Assembly: GCF_002884445.1 (NCBI RefSeq)
Contig: NZ_KZ614144.1
Coordinates: 4,322,094 to 4,386,093, forward strand
Direction: 5' to 3'
Length of the DNA stretch: 64,000 bases
Source of the DNA: Paenibacillus castaneae
Lineage (GTDB): Bacteria > Bacillota > Bacilli > Paenibacillales > Paenibacillaceae
Positions 52,547 to 60,946 of the stretch are shown here, piece after piece. Both the position numbers and the translations under genes were made by a program. The notes beneath the pieces were generated by a model, which saw nothing but the letters and a program-made list of their open reading frames with translations, was not told where the DNA came from and searched no databases. The stretch's first letter is position 1. The number at the start of each line of letters is the position of its first letter.

Positions 52547-53437
52547 TTACCATTCATCCGTCATTATTATAGGCTGTATTGCTCCATCCGATATAACCAT
52601 CTTATCTATGCACAGCATCCGATTGCCAGCTTCTTGGTCTCCAATTACTCTCCGATGGTAAACGATGAGCCATTCATCCTCATCAGGCAGATGAAGGAAC
52701 CCGTGGTGGCCAGGTCCCTCCGCAATGGGTTCCTGACGTTGAAGGATTGTGCCCTTATTCTCGAAAGGTCCCAAAGGACTGTCGCTTACGCCATACGCAA
52801 CTCGGTAAGAACCATTCACCCAATCTCCCATCGACCACATCAGATAGTACAACCCGTCCTTCTTGATCATGCACGGCCCTTCTACATATCCTTCTGGTGT
52901 AATGGATAGAAACGTCTCACCGCTGGCAAACGGAACGAATCCCGTCATATCCTCGTTCATTCTAGCTACATTGCAATGACGCCAGCCTCCGTAATAGAGA
53001 TAGATGGTTCCATCCTCGTCTTTAAACAAATGGGCATCTATCGGCTGGGCAGAATGAATGAAACGATCAATGAGCGGTTTGCCTAAATAGCCTCTGAACG
53101 GGCCCTCCGGACGATCAGACACCGCAATCTCTAAGCCTCCGATCTCATCATCGGTTTGAATATCATTCGTTGCAAAAATGAGATAATATTTCTCCCTATG
53201 CTCAATAATCGTAGGCGCCCATACCGCTCTCCACATCCATGGAAAGTCCGACATCTCTATAATGCTTTCATGCTTCTCCCAATGAATCAGATCCTCCGAG
53301 CTGAAAGCATCCAAATTCAGCTGCTGCGTGTATTCCGTATAGGAACGTGTCGCATAAATCCAGTGCTTGCCTTCATACGTTCTTGCTTCAGGATCCGCGT
53401 ACCATCCCGGCACGATCGGATTTGTAATCCCTTTCAA
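52547..53437 (-). CDS. GH43 family glycosidase
   Basis: About 296 residues, five-bladed propeller. Catalytic triad candidates are Asp15 in PGWYADPEA (base), the Asp in QPIDAHLFKD (pKa modulator) and the Glu in GYVEGPCMIKKDG (acid), matching GH43 arabinofuranosidases and xylosidases. I use the TTG at 53437, with AAGGAG upstream; a longer frame to 53494 lacks a ribosome binding site and an ATT two codons before the conserved start is also possible. No signal peptide. First gene of a unit with the SGNH esterase. Confidence 0.9.
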   Translation of the reverse strand: MKGITNPIVPGWYADPEARTYEGKHWIYATRSYTEYTQQLNLDAFSSEDLIHWEKHESIIEMSDFPWMWRAVWAPTIIEHREKYYLIFATNDIQTDDEIGGLEIAVSDRPEGPFRGYLGKPLIDRFIHSAQPIDAHLFKDEDGTIYLYYGGWRHCNVARMNEDMTGFVPFASGETFLSITPEGYVEGPCMIKKDGLYYLMWSMGDWVNGSYRVAYGVSDSPLGPFENKGTILQRQEPIAEGPGHHGFLHLPDEDEWLIVYHRRVIGDQEAGNRMLCIDKMVISDGAIQPIIMTDEW

Positions 53438-53558
53438 AATGGAACAACTCCTTAAGGTGTAAGTATAAACGCTATGTGGGAAGCGGACTTGCATTAAATT
53501 ATAAAATATATATTCTGCACAAAAGCATTTTTTCCTTGTTATGTAATCGCTATATAAA

Positions 53559-53593
53559 AAATCCCCTCGATCACAAGGATCAAGAGGATTGCC
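53559..53593 (-). terminator. Terminator of the formylglycine-generating enzyme gene
   Basis: Minus strand AATCCTCTTGATC / GATCGAGGGGATT stem followed by T6. Confidence 0.8.
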
Positions 53594-53617
53594 TTCCGTA
53601 TTTGCATTTTTAAGCTT

Positions 53618-54610
53618 TTATGATTGCGATGGGATAGCTTCTATATCCGCAGCTACACGAAACCCGCAATTCCCTGTCGAGCTGTCCGGCGTATTGGAGC
53701 TTCTCGCTGCCAGCCGATAACGGTTGCAATAGGAACGGTGACATAAATAAGAGCCGCCCCTCATGGACCTTCTGCCGGTAGGCTGCACAAATCTTGGATT
53801 ATTTGAAGATGTCTGTCTGTGATAGCCGGGGCTGAACCAATCCGCGCACCATTCCCATACGTTTCCTGACATATTATAAAGGCCATAGCCATTGGCCTCA
53901 TAGGCATGAACAGGCGCTGTTCCTATATAACCGTCGCTTGCATTATTTTTGACCGGAAATTTGCCCTGCCATATGTTGCACATATGCTTGCCGTCTAGTT
54001 TAAGCAGATCTCCCCACGGGTACGTTTTCCGAGAGAGTCCTCCTCTTGCAGCAAATTCCCACTCAGCCTCAGTCGGAAGTCTAGTGCCGGACCACCCACA
54101 GAAAGCTTCAGCATCCTGCCAAGAAATATGTACAACGGGATGATCCATTCGTTCTTCTATGCTGGAATCCGGGCCCTCCGGCTTCGCCCAGTAAGCTCCC
54201 TCAACTACTAACCACCACGGGACCTGCTGTGGGACATCCTTTACTTTCTCCTTCGTTTCATCAGAAGCAAGCAAATGAAATACATAGGACCATCCGAAGC
54301 TTTCCGCCTCCGTCACATAGCCTGTCGCTTTAACAAACGCTTGAAATTCCTCATTCGTCACCGCATAAGGAGAGATTCGGAAGGGCGCGAGTGTCACTTT
54401 TCGGACAGGACCCTCGCCATCTGCAGGAAATCCTTCTGCCGAATCGGTTCCCATATCAAACTGACCGCCAGGCAGCGCTATCAATTGTTCTAACGTTTTA
54501 TGATTAGAGACAGGGGTGGCAGAAGCGGTAGACAAATGAGTAGACCGCTCCGTACTATCGAACTGAGCTTGCTCCCTGCTGGCTGCACAACATGATTTTT
54601 TCTGTTCCAA
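53618..54610 (-). CDS. Formylglycine-generating enzyme (SUMF1/FGE), sulfatase-activating
   Basis: Oxidises the cysteine of C-x-P-x-R motifs in sulfatases to formylglycine, using copper and O2. At 330 residues it has the full FGE plan: LIALPGGQFDMGTDSAEGFPADGEGPVRKV at the start, FRISPYAVTNEEFQAFV, HISWQDAEAFCGW, LPTEAEWEFAARGG, NVWEWCADWF. The active-site segment GGSYLCHRSYCNRYRLAAR has both catalytic cysteines (Cys290, Cys295), then RSSNTPDSSTGNCGFR, so it is a true FGE rather than a catalytically different family member. The start is TTG with AGGAG upstream. An N-terminal CC pair (SCCAASRE) is also seen in bacterial FGEs. No signal peptide, so it would activate the cytoplasmic sulfatases of this window. 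Confidence 0.94.
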   Translation of the reverse strand: MEQKKSCCAASREQAQFDSTERSTHLSTASATPVSNHKTLEQLIALPGGQFDMGTDSAEGFPADGEGPVRKVTLAPFRISPYAVTNEEFQAFVKATGYVTEAESFGWSYVFHLLASDETKEKVKDVPQQVPWWLVVEGAYWAKPEGPDSSIEERMDHPVVHISWQDAEAFCGWSGTRLPTEAEWEFAARGGLSRKTYPWGDLLKLDGKHMCNIWQGKFPVKNNASDGYIGTAPVHAYEANGYGLYNMSGNVWEWCADWFSPGYHRQTSSNNPRFVQPTGRRSMRGGSYLCHRSYCNRYRLAARSSNTPDSSTGNCGFRVAADIEAIPSQS

Positions 54611-54644
54611 CGCTTCATTCTCCTCTTATGTCAAATTGTTTCCT

Positions 54645-55184
54645 TTAACTATACACAGCAATACCAACTAGTGCTGATAGAATAATAACCGAAACAGGGT
54701 GCTTATGGAATACAATAAATGCAGCGAGCGAACCTGCAAAAATGAGGATCTGACTCCAAGTGTACCAGGACATTGATGCAAACATGCCATTTGTATCTGC
54801 GAACATATACGCTGTGTAAATAATCAAACCAGTAATGATCGCACGTAGACCATAAAAGGACGATTTCACCAAAGAATGATCCTGAATTTTATAAAAAATT
54901 TTACCTAAAATGAGAATGATAATAACAGAGGGCAGCACTGTGCCCATTGTCGCGATAACCGCACCTAATAGTCCCTTCTCATTATATCCGATTAAAACGG
55001 CAATATTGGTCGCAATCGGACCGGGCGCCATACTCGCAATGGCAATCGTATCAATAAAATGCTGCTGATCCATCCAGCCATGTTGATTGACGATCTGCTC
55101 CTGAATTAATGGAATCATCGCATAGCCGCCCCCGAATGAAACTAAACCGATTAAGAAAAAGGTAATAAATAATTCGATTAGCAT
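54645..55184 (-). CDS. Chromate transporter, short-chain subunit
   Basis: 179 residues, about five to six membrane helices. Motifs FFLIGLVSFGGGYAMIPLIQEQIV and ASMAPGPIATN are the two hallmarks of the CHR (ChrA) family. It is a half-size protein, paired with the gene ending 12 bp upstream (55197-55811); together they equal the two halves of long ChrA. Such pairs function together in chromate efflux, although many family members have unknown native anions. GGGGAG precedes the ATG. Confidence 0.93.
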   Translation of the reverse strand: MLIELFITFFLIGLVSFGGGYAMIPLIQEQIVNQHGWMDQQHFIDTIAIASMAPGPIATNIAVLIGYNEKGLLGAVIATMGTVLPSVIIILILGKIFYKIQDHSLVKSSFYGLRAIITGLIIYTAYMFADTNGMFASMSWYTWSQILIFAGSLAAFIVFHKHPVSVIILSALVGIAVYS

Positions 55185-55196
55185 GGCAACTCCCCA

Positions 55197-55811
55197 TTAG
55201 ATCATATAATCATAGACTTGCTCTTTTTCATGAAGTATTGTTTTACGTCCGAGCCTTGTACGTATACCAATGATTACAATACCTGCGATTGCTCCGCCTA
55301 AAATGAGAAGAATCGGATGAATTTGGTTATGAGTGAAATACATAAGGGCGACGGTAGTAAGCACTAGCAGAAGGGAAGCTTTATCGATTATGGCTGTCTT
55401 CCCCGTCTTGTAGGCTGCATAAACAATCAATGCGACAATTGTCGCGCGAATGGATATAAAAGCTGCTTCAACCTTTGGATTATCTTTCATTCCTAAGAAA
55501 AAGATTGAGAACGCTAAAACGATACAAAAGGTCGGGAGCAAAATTCCGATAGTAGCAGCAATAGCACCCGCGACACCAGCAATCCGATAACCTATAAAAG
55601 TCGCTGAATTAATCGCGATTGCCCCTGGTACGGACCCGGCAACTGCAAATACATCTGCGACATCTTTGGATTCAAGCCATTTGCGCTTCTCAACAACTTC
55701 TTGCTCAATAACAGGAATCATCGCATAGCCGCCGCCGAAAGTAACGGGGCCAATTTTAAGAAACATAATGAATAAATGCCATAATTTACTCCAATGTTCG
55801 AGGTTCATCAT
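55197..55811 (-). CDS. Chromate transporter, short-chain subunit
   Basis: 204 residues with FLKIGPVTFGGGYAMIPVIEQEVV and the second motif AGSVPGAIAIN, where the usual PGP reads VPG. Partner of the downstream half-size protein. GAGGAGG precedes the start. A charged C-terminal tail (RTRLGRKTILHEKEQ) distinguishes it from the partner. The promoter is shared divergently with the ROK regulator gene. Confidence 0.93.
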   Translation of the reverse strand: MMNLEHWSKLWHLFIMFLKIGPVTFGGGYAMIPVIEQEVVEKRKWLESKDVADVFAVAGSVPGAIAINSATFIGYRIAGVAGAIAATIGILLPTFCIVLAFSIFFLGMKDNPKVEAAFISIRATIVALIVYAAYKTGKTAIIDKASLLLVLTTVALMYFTHNQIHPILLILGGAIAGIVIIGIRTRLGRKTILHEKEQVYDYMI

Positions 55812-56104
55812 ATTCCTCCTCTACTCAATTACTTATAGTATATCATCTTTATTTCATTTTGAAATAAAGATTTTCATATTTCACTAAAAATATATGAATT
55901 CGTTCTGCTGACGACTATCTTATTGTATTCCAATACCATATTTACACTTAGTTAAATTCATTTTGGATTTAATTGAGATATGTATTTCTTGGAACAGAAC
56001 ATTTCAATTCCTGCCAAGCTAAGAAGTAGCGAACCAGTATGGACTTACGATATAATAGAACAAGAATAATCCCCATTACTTCAATCGGAAAAAGAGGTAG
56101 AAAG

Positions 56105-57307
56105 ATGAGTAACCCATCATTAAACAAAATACCCTCTTCCAAGAAACAGCTATATAATCGCATTGCAGAGCAAGGCGTTGTCTCGAAAGCGGAATTACTA
56201 GCTGCCTTTTCACTTACTAGCAGCTCCCTAACTCGGCTTCTGGACGAAATGGTAGCGGAGAAATTATTGATTATGTCCGGTCTCGGCCCGTCAAACGGAG
56301 GCAGAAGACCGATTCTTTATGAAATCAATCCCGATTACGGCTATTTTTTTGGATTGGAAATATCCAGAAGATATTCCTCGCTCGGTTTTTTTGATATGAA
56401 AATGAATCCCAAATCTCTCATTCGCTGGCGAATGGATGAAGCTATGACTCCTCATCAATTCGTTGAATACGTTTCTAATAATATACGTTCCATTCTGCTT
56501 GACCATAATATTGACCGCAGCCGCGTGATCGGGATTGGAGTCGGTGCTGTAGGTCCGCTCGATCGCGAGAAGGGGATCATTCTTCAGCCTTTGAATTTTC
56601 CCGCTTCAGGCTGGAATAACGTCTCTATATGCAGCATTCTTCAAGAGGAAACAGGCATTCCAGCCCAGCTGGAGAACGGCGCGAATGCCGCATTGCTCGG
56701 TGAACAATGGGCGATGCGAAGTGAAAATCTACAGCATATGCTGTATGTTCATGCAGGTGTTGGTCTTCGGTCAGCCATGATGTCCTACGGTCAAATTGTA
56801 CATGGATCAATCGACATGGAAGGATCCATCGGTCAAATGATTATCCAAATGGACGGTCCAAGGCTGCATGATCATGGAAATTACGGTGCATTAGAAGCTT
56901 TCGTTTCCGTACAAGCCTTGGAGTCGAAGGCTAGAAGCCACGCCAAGCTTGGGCGAACGGATATGCTGAACATTGGCCAAACTTCTCCTGAGAAAATTAA
57001 TTACGATATGCTGCTGCACGCATTTTCTCAAGATAACCCTTACGCGCGTGAACTATTCATGCAGTCTGCCGTCTATTTCGGGATCGGACTCGCTAACCTC
57101 ATCAATGTCTTTCACCCACAAAAAATCATTCTCGGCGGCGTATTGGTCAATTCCAGTGAACAGTTCTATCAAACAGCAATTGAAATTGCTCAGAAAAACT
57201 CGTATTATTTTCCCAACCATCAGCCCTCCTTCTCGAAGGGTGAGCTTAAGGAAGAAGCCGTTGTCACCGGCTCCGCTTTGATGATATGGAGAGGGATGGA
57301 GATTTAA
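56105..57307 (+). CDS. ROK-family protein, NagC/XylR-type repressor with altered zinc motif
   Basis: 400 residues. N-terminal winged helix (QLYNRIAEQGVVSKAELLAAFSLTSSSLTRLLDEM, residues 14-50), then the ROK sugar-kinase-like domain (GIGVGAVGPLDREKGIIL; ENGANAALLGEQWA; GLANLINVFHPQKIILGG). The canonical zinc motif C-x-C-G-x-x-G-C is H-D-H-G-N-Y-G-A here, so the three cysteines are lost. I start at ATG 56105 with GAGGTAG upstream; an in-frame ATG 22 codons earlier has none. Being a lone gene divergent from the chromate pair, its targets are unclear. A repressor responding to a sugar is most likely. Confidence 0.88.
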   Translation: MSNPSLNKIPSSKKQLYNRIAEQGVVSKAELLAAFSLTSSSLTRLLDEMVAEKLLIMSGLGPSNGGRRPILYEINPDYGYFFGLEISRRYSSLGFFDMKMNPKSLIRWRMDEAMTPHQFVEYVSNNIRSILLDHNIDRSRVIGIGVGAVGPLDREKGIILQPLNFPASGWNNVSICSILQEETGIPAQLENGANAALLGEQWAMRSENLQHMLYVHAGVGLRSAMMSYGQIVHGSIDMEGSIGQMIIQMDGPRLHDHGNYGALEAFVSVQALESKARSHAKLGRTDMLNIGQTSPEKINYDMLLHAFSQDNPYARELFMQSAVYFGIGLANLINVFHPQKIILGGVLVNSSEQFYQTAIEIAQKNSYYFPNHQPSFSKGELKEEAVVTGSALMIWRGMEI

Positions 57308-57434
57308 TATCCGCAGCTCCATCAAAAAACCTTATGATTTCTGATATAACGGATCTGATGTCCGTTAGCACAGATCAAAGCTATAAAACAGATTGTATGA
57401 CACAAAGAGTATCGTGTAGCCCCTGATGCACCTA

Positions 57435-57470
57435 AAAAAAGATGACCACTGATAGTCAGTAGTCATCTCT
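57435..57470 (-). terminator. Terminator of tyrS
   Basis: Stem AGATGACcACTGA / TCAGTaGTCATCT with T run on the minus strand, directly after the tyrS stop. Confidence 0.8.
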
Positions 57471-57478
57471 TATTTTTC

Positions 57479-58738
57479 TTATGTCAATTTCACAAGACTG
57501 TAATTTTTCTTCCCTTTGCGGATAATAATAAACCGTCCGCCGATCGCGTGCTCAGCCGTAACGTTTAGCTCAACATCACTGACACGCTCGCCATTCATCG
57601 AGATCGCGCCTTTCGTAATATCTTCGCGCGCTTGGCGCTTCGATGGCTCGATGCCAAGCTCCACCAGCCAGTCAACGATGTTTTTAGATTCTTTGTCCGT
57701 CGTATAAGTCGGCATTTCCTTGAAGCCCTGCTCAATTTCGTCAGCTGTGAGCGATTGGATATCTCCACTGAACAACGCTGCCGTAATTCGCTTCGCTTGC
57801 TCCAGCATATCTTCGCCGTGTACGAATTTCGTCATTTCTTCCGCCAGCGCTTTTTGCGCTTCACGTTTATGAGGCTCGGTCTGGACCTTCTCTGCCAGTG
57901 ATTCAATCGCCACTTTATCTAGGAAAGTGAAATACTTCAAGTACTTCACAACGTCACGGTCATCCGTATTTGCCCAGAACTGATAAAATTCGAACGGTGT
58001 CGTTTTATTCGGGTCAAGCCATATCGCTCCGCCTGCCGATTTGCCGAATTTCGTCCCGTCTGCCTTCAGCATAAGTGGAATCGTAAGACCAAATGCTTGT
58101 GCCTCCGAGCCTTCTTTTTTGCGAATGAGATCAAGACCGCTCGTAATATTGCCCCACTGATCAGAGCCCCCGATTTGAAGCTGTACATCTTCATGCTGGT
58201 ACAGATGCAGGTAGTCAAGCGACTGCAAAATCTGGTAGGAGAATTCAGTAAACGAGATGCCGCTGTCGAGCCTGCTCGATACGACGTCTTTTGCCAGCAT
58301 CGTATTGATGCTGAAGTTTTTACCGTAATCACGCAAAAAGTCGATCACATTAATCTTATGTGTCCAGTCATAGTTGTTAACCATACGAACCTGATTGTCG
58401 CCTTCGGTTACAAAAAGCTTTCTCATCTGAGCGGTTAAGGCATCTACATTGTCCTGAATCTGCTCCATCGTTTGCAATGAGCGCTCGGTTTGACGGCCGC
58501 TTGGATCACCAATTGTGCCTGTTGCTCCGCCAATCAGGATGACAGGACGATGTCCGGCCAGTTGAAACCGCTTCAGCATCATGAACGGAATCAAATGACC
58601 GATATGCATACTGTCGCCCGTTGGATCAACGCCGCAATAGAGCGAGACCGCTTTCGTATTCGTTAATTCGCGCAAGCCCTCCGCATCCGTCTGCTGGTTA
58701 ATGGCATCGCGCCACTCGAGTTCGTCAATAATGTTCAA
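57479..58738 (-). CDS. tyrS: Tyrosine-tRNA ligase
   Basis: Charges tRNA-Tyr with tyrosine. 419 residues, normal for the TyrRS of the Bacillus type. Class I signature HIGH within SMHIGHLIPF, KMSKS variant KFGKS in ADGTKFGKSAGG, tyrosine-pocket sequence LQSLDYLHLYQHEDVQLQIGGSDQWGN, and a C-terminal S4 RNA-binding domain (ARED-ITKGAISMNGERV). The start is TTG preceded by AAAGGGG. A T-box leader with a UAC specifier lies upstream, so synthesis is induced by uncharged tRNA-Tyr. Confidence 0.97.
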   Translation of the reverse strand: MNIIDELEWRDAINQQTDAEGLRELTNTKAVSLYCGVDPTGDSMHIGHLIPFMMLKRFQLAGHRPVILIGGATGTIGDPSGRQTERSLQTMEQIQDNVDALTAQMRKLFVTEGDNQVRMVNNYDWTHKINVIDFLRDYGKNFSINTMLAKDVVSSRLDSGISFTEFSYQILQSLDYLHLYQHEDVQLQIGGSDQWGNITSGLDLIRKKEGSEAQAFGLTIPLMLKADGTKFGKSAGGAIWLDPNKTTPFEFYQFWANTDDRDVVKYLKYFTFLDKVAIESLAEKVQTEPHKREAQKALAEEMTKFVHGEDMLEQAKRITAALFSGDIQSLTADEIEQGFKEMPTYTTDKESKNIVDWLVELGIEPSKRQAREDITKGAISMNGERVSDVELNVTAEHAIGGRFIIIRKGKKNYSLVKLT

Positions 58739-58828
58739 AGCGATACAGCCCCTTTGTATAAATTAATTTTCTTATGATTTAACGTTGAATCAGCAGGAGC
58801 ACGGAGTGGATACGATAAATTCCAAATA

Positions 58829-59080
58829 AAAAAATCGCCCCTTGTCTATTGTAGACATAGGGACGATTGAATAAACCGTGTTACCACCCAAATTGCACCA
58901 ACAGCCTTTTAAGCACTGCTCATGCCACTTTACAGCGAGTTATCGTTCGCTTGCTCCGCTTGGCATTACCCAAGATACTCCAGAGTGTAATTCGCAGTCC
59001 TTGTGTGTATCAGGTTCCATCGACCCCTGACTTTCTATAACATGGACAAAGCTGCTACTGGGCTCTTTCAACGTATACGT
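58829..59080 (-). promoter_or_regulatory. Tyrosine T-box riboswitch leader of tyrS
   Basis: On the minus strand the leader contains the T-box sequence GGGTGGTAACACGG (antiterminator bulge pairing with the tRNA acceptor end) about 58876-58891, followed by the terminator ATCGTCCCTATGTC...GGGGCGATTTTTTT at 58829-58866. The Stem I specifier region reads GCGAATTACACT, with TAC (Tyr) in the expected place. This matches the downstream tyrS. The leader starts near 59080. Confidence 0.93.
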
Positions 59081-59165
59081 TCTATAAGATTACAGTCAGT
59101 ATAGCTGAATTACAAAATCATTGTCAATAAGACAAATACTTTAGACCAGTTCCTAATTGATTAAA

Positions 59166-59210
59166 TAAAAAAGCAGTCTGGAACCTGAATAGAGGTCCGG
59201 ACTGCCTTCT
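59166..59210 (-). terminator. Terminator of the transaldolase-like gene
   Basis: Minus strand GGCAGTCCGGACCT / AGGTTCCAGACTGC stem followed by T6. Confidence 0.85.
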
Positions 59211-59220
59211 TAAAGTGAAA

Positions 59221-59877
59221 TTATTTTTTCCAATCGGCCGCAAATTTGTCCATCCCTTGGTTCGTTAGAGGATGCTTGGAGATCTGTTCGATAACCGAAA
59301 ACGGAATCGTTGCAATATGGGCTCCTGCCATTGCTACGCGAGTCACGTGATCTGGGTGCCGGACGGAGGCAGCGATAATTTGTGCGTCCAGATTATGCGT
59401 TCGGAATAATTGGGCGATTTTCGTAACTAATAAGACTCCATCTTCCGAAATGTCATCCAATCGGCCAAGGAATGGCGATACGTAGGTAGCGCCTGCGCGA
59501 GCTGCCAATAACGCTTGGTTTACAGTGAAAATCAACGTCACATTCGTTTTCACCCCTTTTTTAGTCAAGTAACGGCAAGCCTCTAACCCTTCGAGCGTCA
59601 TTGGAAGCTTGATCGTAATGTTTTTATCATGATTATTGATTTTGATCAGCTCATTCGCTTGCGCGATCATTTCTTCGGCTGTAATCGCATCAGGCGTTAC
59701 TTCAGCAGAAACGGATTCAATCTCAGGCACTTCCCGCAAAATCTCTTCAATTCGATCTTCGAATTTGACACCTTCCTTGGCAACTAAAGATGGATTCGTC
59801 GTAACACCGGATAAGACGCCGATTTTATACGCTTTTTTGATATCTTCCAAATTTGCAGTATCGATAAAAAATTTCAT
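59221..59877 (-). CDS. fsa: Fructose-6-phosphate aldolase / transaldolase-like protein
   Basis: 218 residues, the short form of the transaldolase family. Schiff-base lysine is Lys90 in NITIKLPMT; FFIDTANLEDIKKA, GVTTNPSLVAKEG, and RHPDHVTRVAMAGAHIATIP are typical. Short family members act either as transaldolase in the pentose phosphate pathway or as fructose-6-phosphate aldolase; the sequence alone does not decide. The second ATG (59877) was chosen because GGAGG lies eight bases before it, and only two before the first ATG. It stands alone. It could feed on the pentose phosphates produced by the gnd route at 17-27 kb, but this is not specific. Confidence 0.9.
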   Translation of the reverse strand: MKFFIDTANLEDIKKAYKIGVLSGVTTNPSLVAKEGVKFEDRIEEILREVPEIESVSAEVTPDAITAEEMIAQANELIKINNHDKNITIKLPMTLEGLEACRYLTKKGVKTNVTLIFTVNQALLAARAGATYVSPFLGRLDDISEDGVLLVTKIAQLFRTHNLDAQIIAASVRHPDHVTRVAMAGAHIATIPFSVIEQISKHPLTNQGMDKFAADWKK

Positions 59878-60093
59878 CTTCATTACCTCCGTTTTAATAA
59901 TGGGTCATCTTATTTACTTAAACCATTCTTTTGTCAAACGAACCACATTCTCCAAGGAGAAGCCAAAGTAATCTATGACTTTGGTTCCGGGTTCTCATTA
60001 TTTGTTTCTGTAAGGATAAAAGCTCCTTTACTACGTTTTCCATATTTGCCTTGGTCGATTCATGAGCTCATGCAGTAGATTGTCACATCATGA

Positions 60094-60122
60094 TAAAGAC
60101 TGCCCGAAATCCGAGCAGTCTT
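60094..60122 (-). terminator. Terminator of the DrrAB-type operon
   Basis: 8-bp stem AAGACTGC / GCAGTCTT followed on the minus strand by T-rich sequence. Confidence 0.65.
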
Positions 60123-60130
60123 AAATAGGA

Positions 60131-60946
60131 TTATGTCCGGCGCATATATGCACGCACTGTGATAGGTGCAAAGATCGCCACTATGACAGCAGCTCCAATG
60201 AGTGAGATTCCGAGATCCCAACCAACGGTACCGTGATTGGCAAGATCACGGACAGCTGTGACGAGATGCGAGATCGGATTGATTTTTACAAACCACTGAA
60301 GCCAATTTGGCATCGTGTCGACCGGCACGAAAGCGTTCGAAAGAAATGTGAGTGGAAAAAGTACAAGCATCGATATTCCCTGAACGCTTGAAGCTGTACG
60401 TGCGATCACTCCGAAAAAGGCAAATATCCAGCTAATCGACCATGAGCAAACAATGACAAGAAGTGCTGCGATAGCGACGTGGCCCAGGCCGCCATCGGGA
60501 CGATAGCCCATAATATATCCCATAACAAAGGTGAGAACTGTCGCTATCGTATAACGGATAGTATCTGCAAGCAAAGCTCCTGCGAGCGGAGCTATGCGCG
60601 CGATAGGCAGAGACTTAAACCGGTCGAACACACCTTTGTCCATGTCCTCGCGTAATTGGACGCCAGTAACCATTGAGGTCGTGATGACGGTCTGCACGAG
60701 GATACCCGGAATAATGACGGGCAAGTAGCTCAGCACATCACCCGAGATAGCTCCGCCAAAAATGTAAGTAAACATTAAAGTGAAAATGATGGGCTGCAGC
60801 GTTACATCAAACAATTGCTCAGGGGTACGCTTAATCTTCAATAAACCTCGATAGGCCATAGTTAACGAATTTCGTAATGTTTGACCGAAGCTCGTGTAGT
60901 TTTTCAGCTCACGATCGGCGCCTGGCTTAATGGAAGCGGTTCTCAT
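60131..60946 (-). CDS. ABC-2 type permease, DrrB-like
   Basis: 271-residue membrane protein with six helices and the ABC-2 core (FDVTLQPIIFTLMFTYIFGGAIS; VIIPGILVQTVITTSMVTGVQLREDMDKGVFDRFKSLPIAR). In this subfamily it exports drugs or lipids with a DrrA-type ATPase. Its ATG overlaps the ATPase stop (ATGA), so the pair is translationally coupled. Substrate unknown; daunorubicin resistance is only the prototype's name. Confidence 0.9.
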   Translation of the reverse strand: MRTASIKPGADRELKNYTSFGQTLRNSLTMAYRGLLKIKRTPEQLFDVTLQPIIFTLMFTYIFGGAISGDVLSYLPVIIPGILVQTVITTSMVTGVQLREDMDKGVFDRFKSLPIARIAPLAGALLADTIRYTIATVLTFVMGYIMGYRPDGGLGHVAIAALLVIVCSWSISWIFAFFGVIARTASSVQGISMLVLFPLTFLSNAFVPVDTMPNWLQWFVKINPISHLVTAVRDLANHGTVGWDLGISLIGAAVIVAIFAPITVRAYMRRT

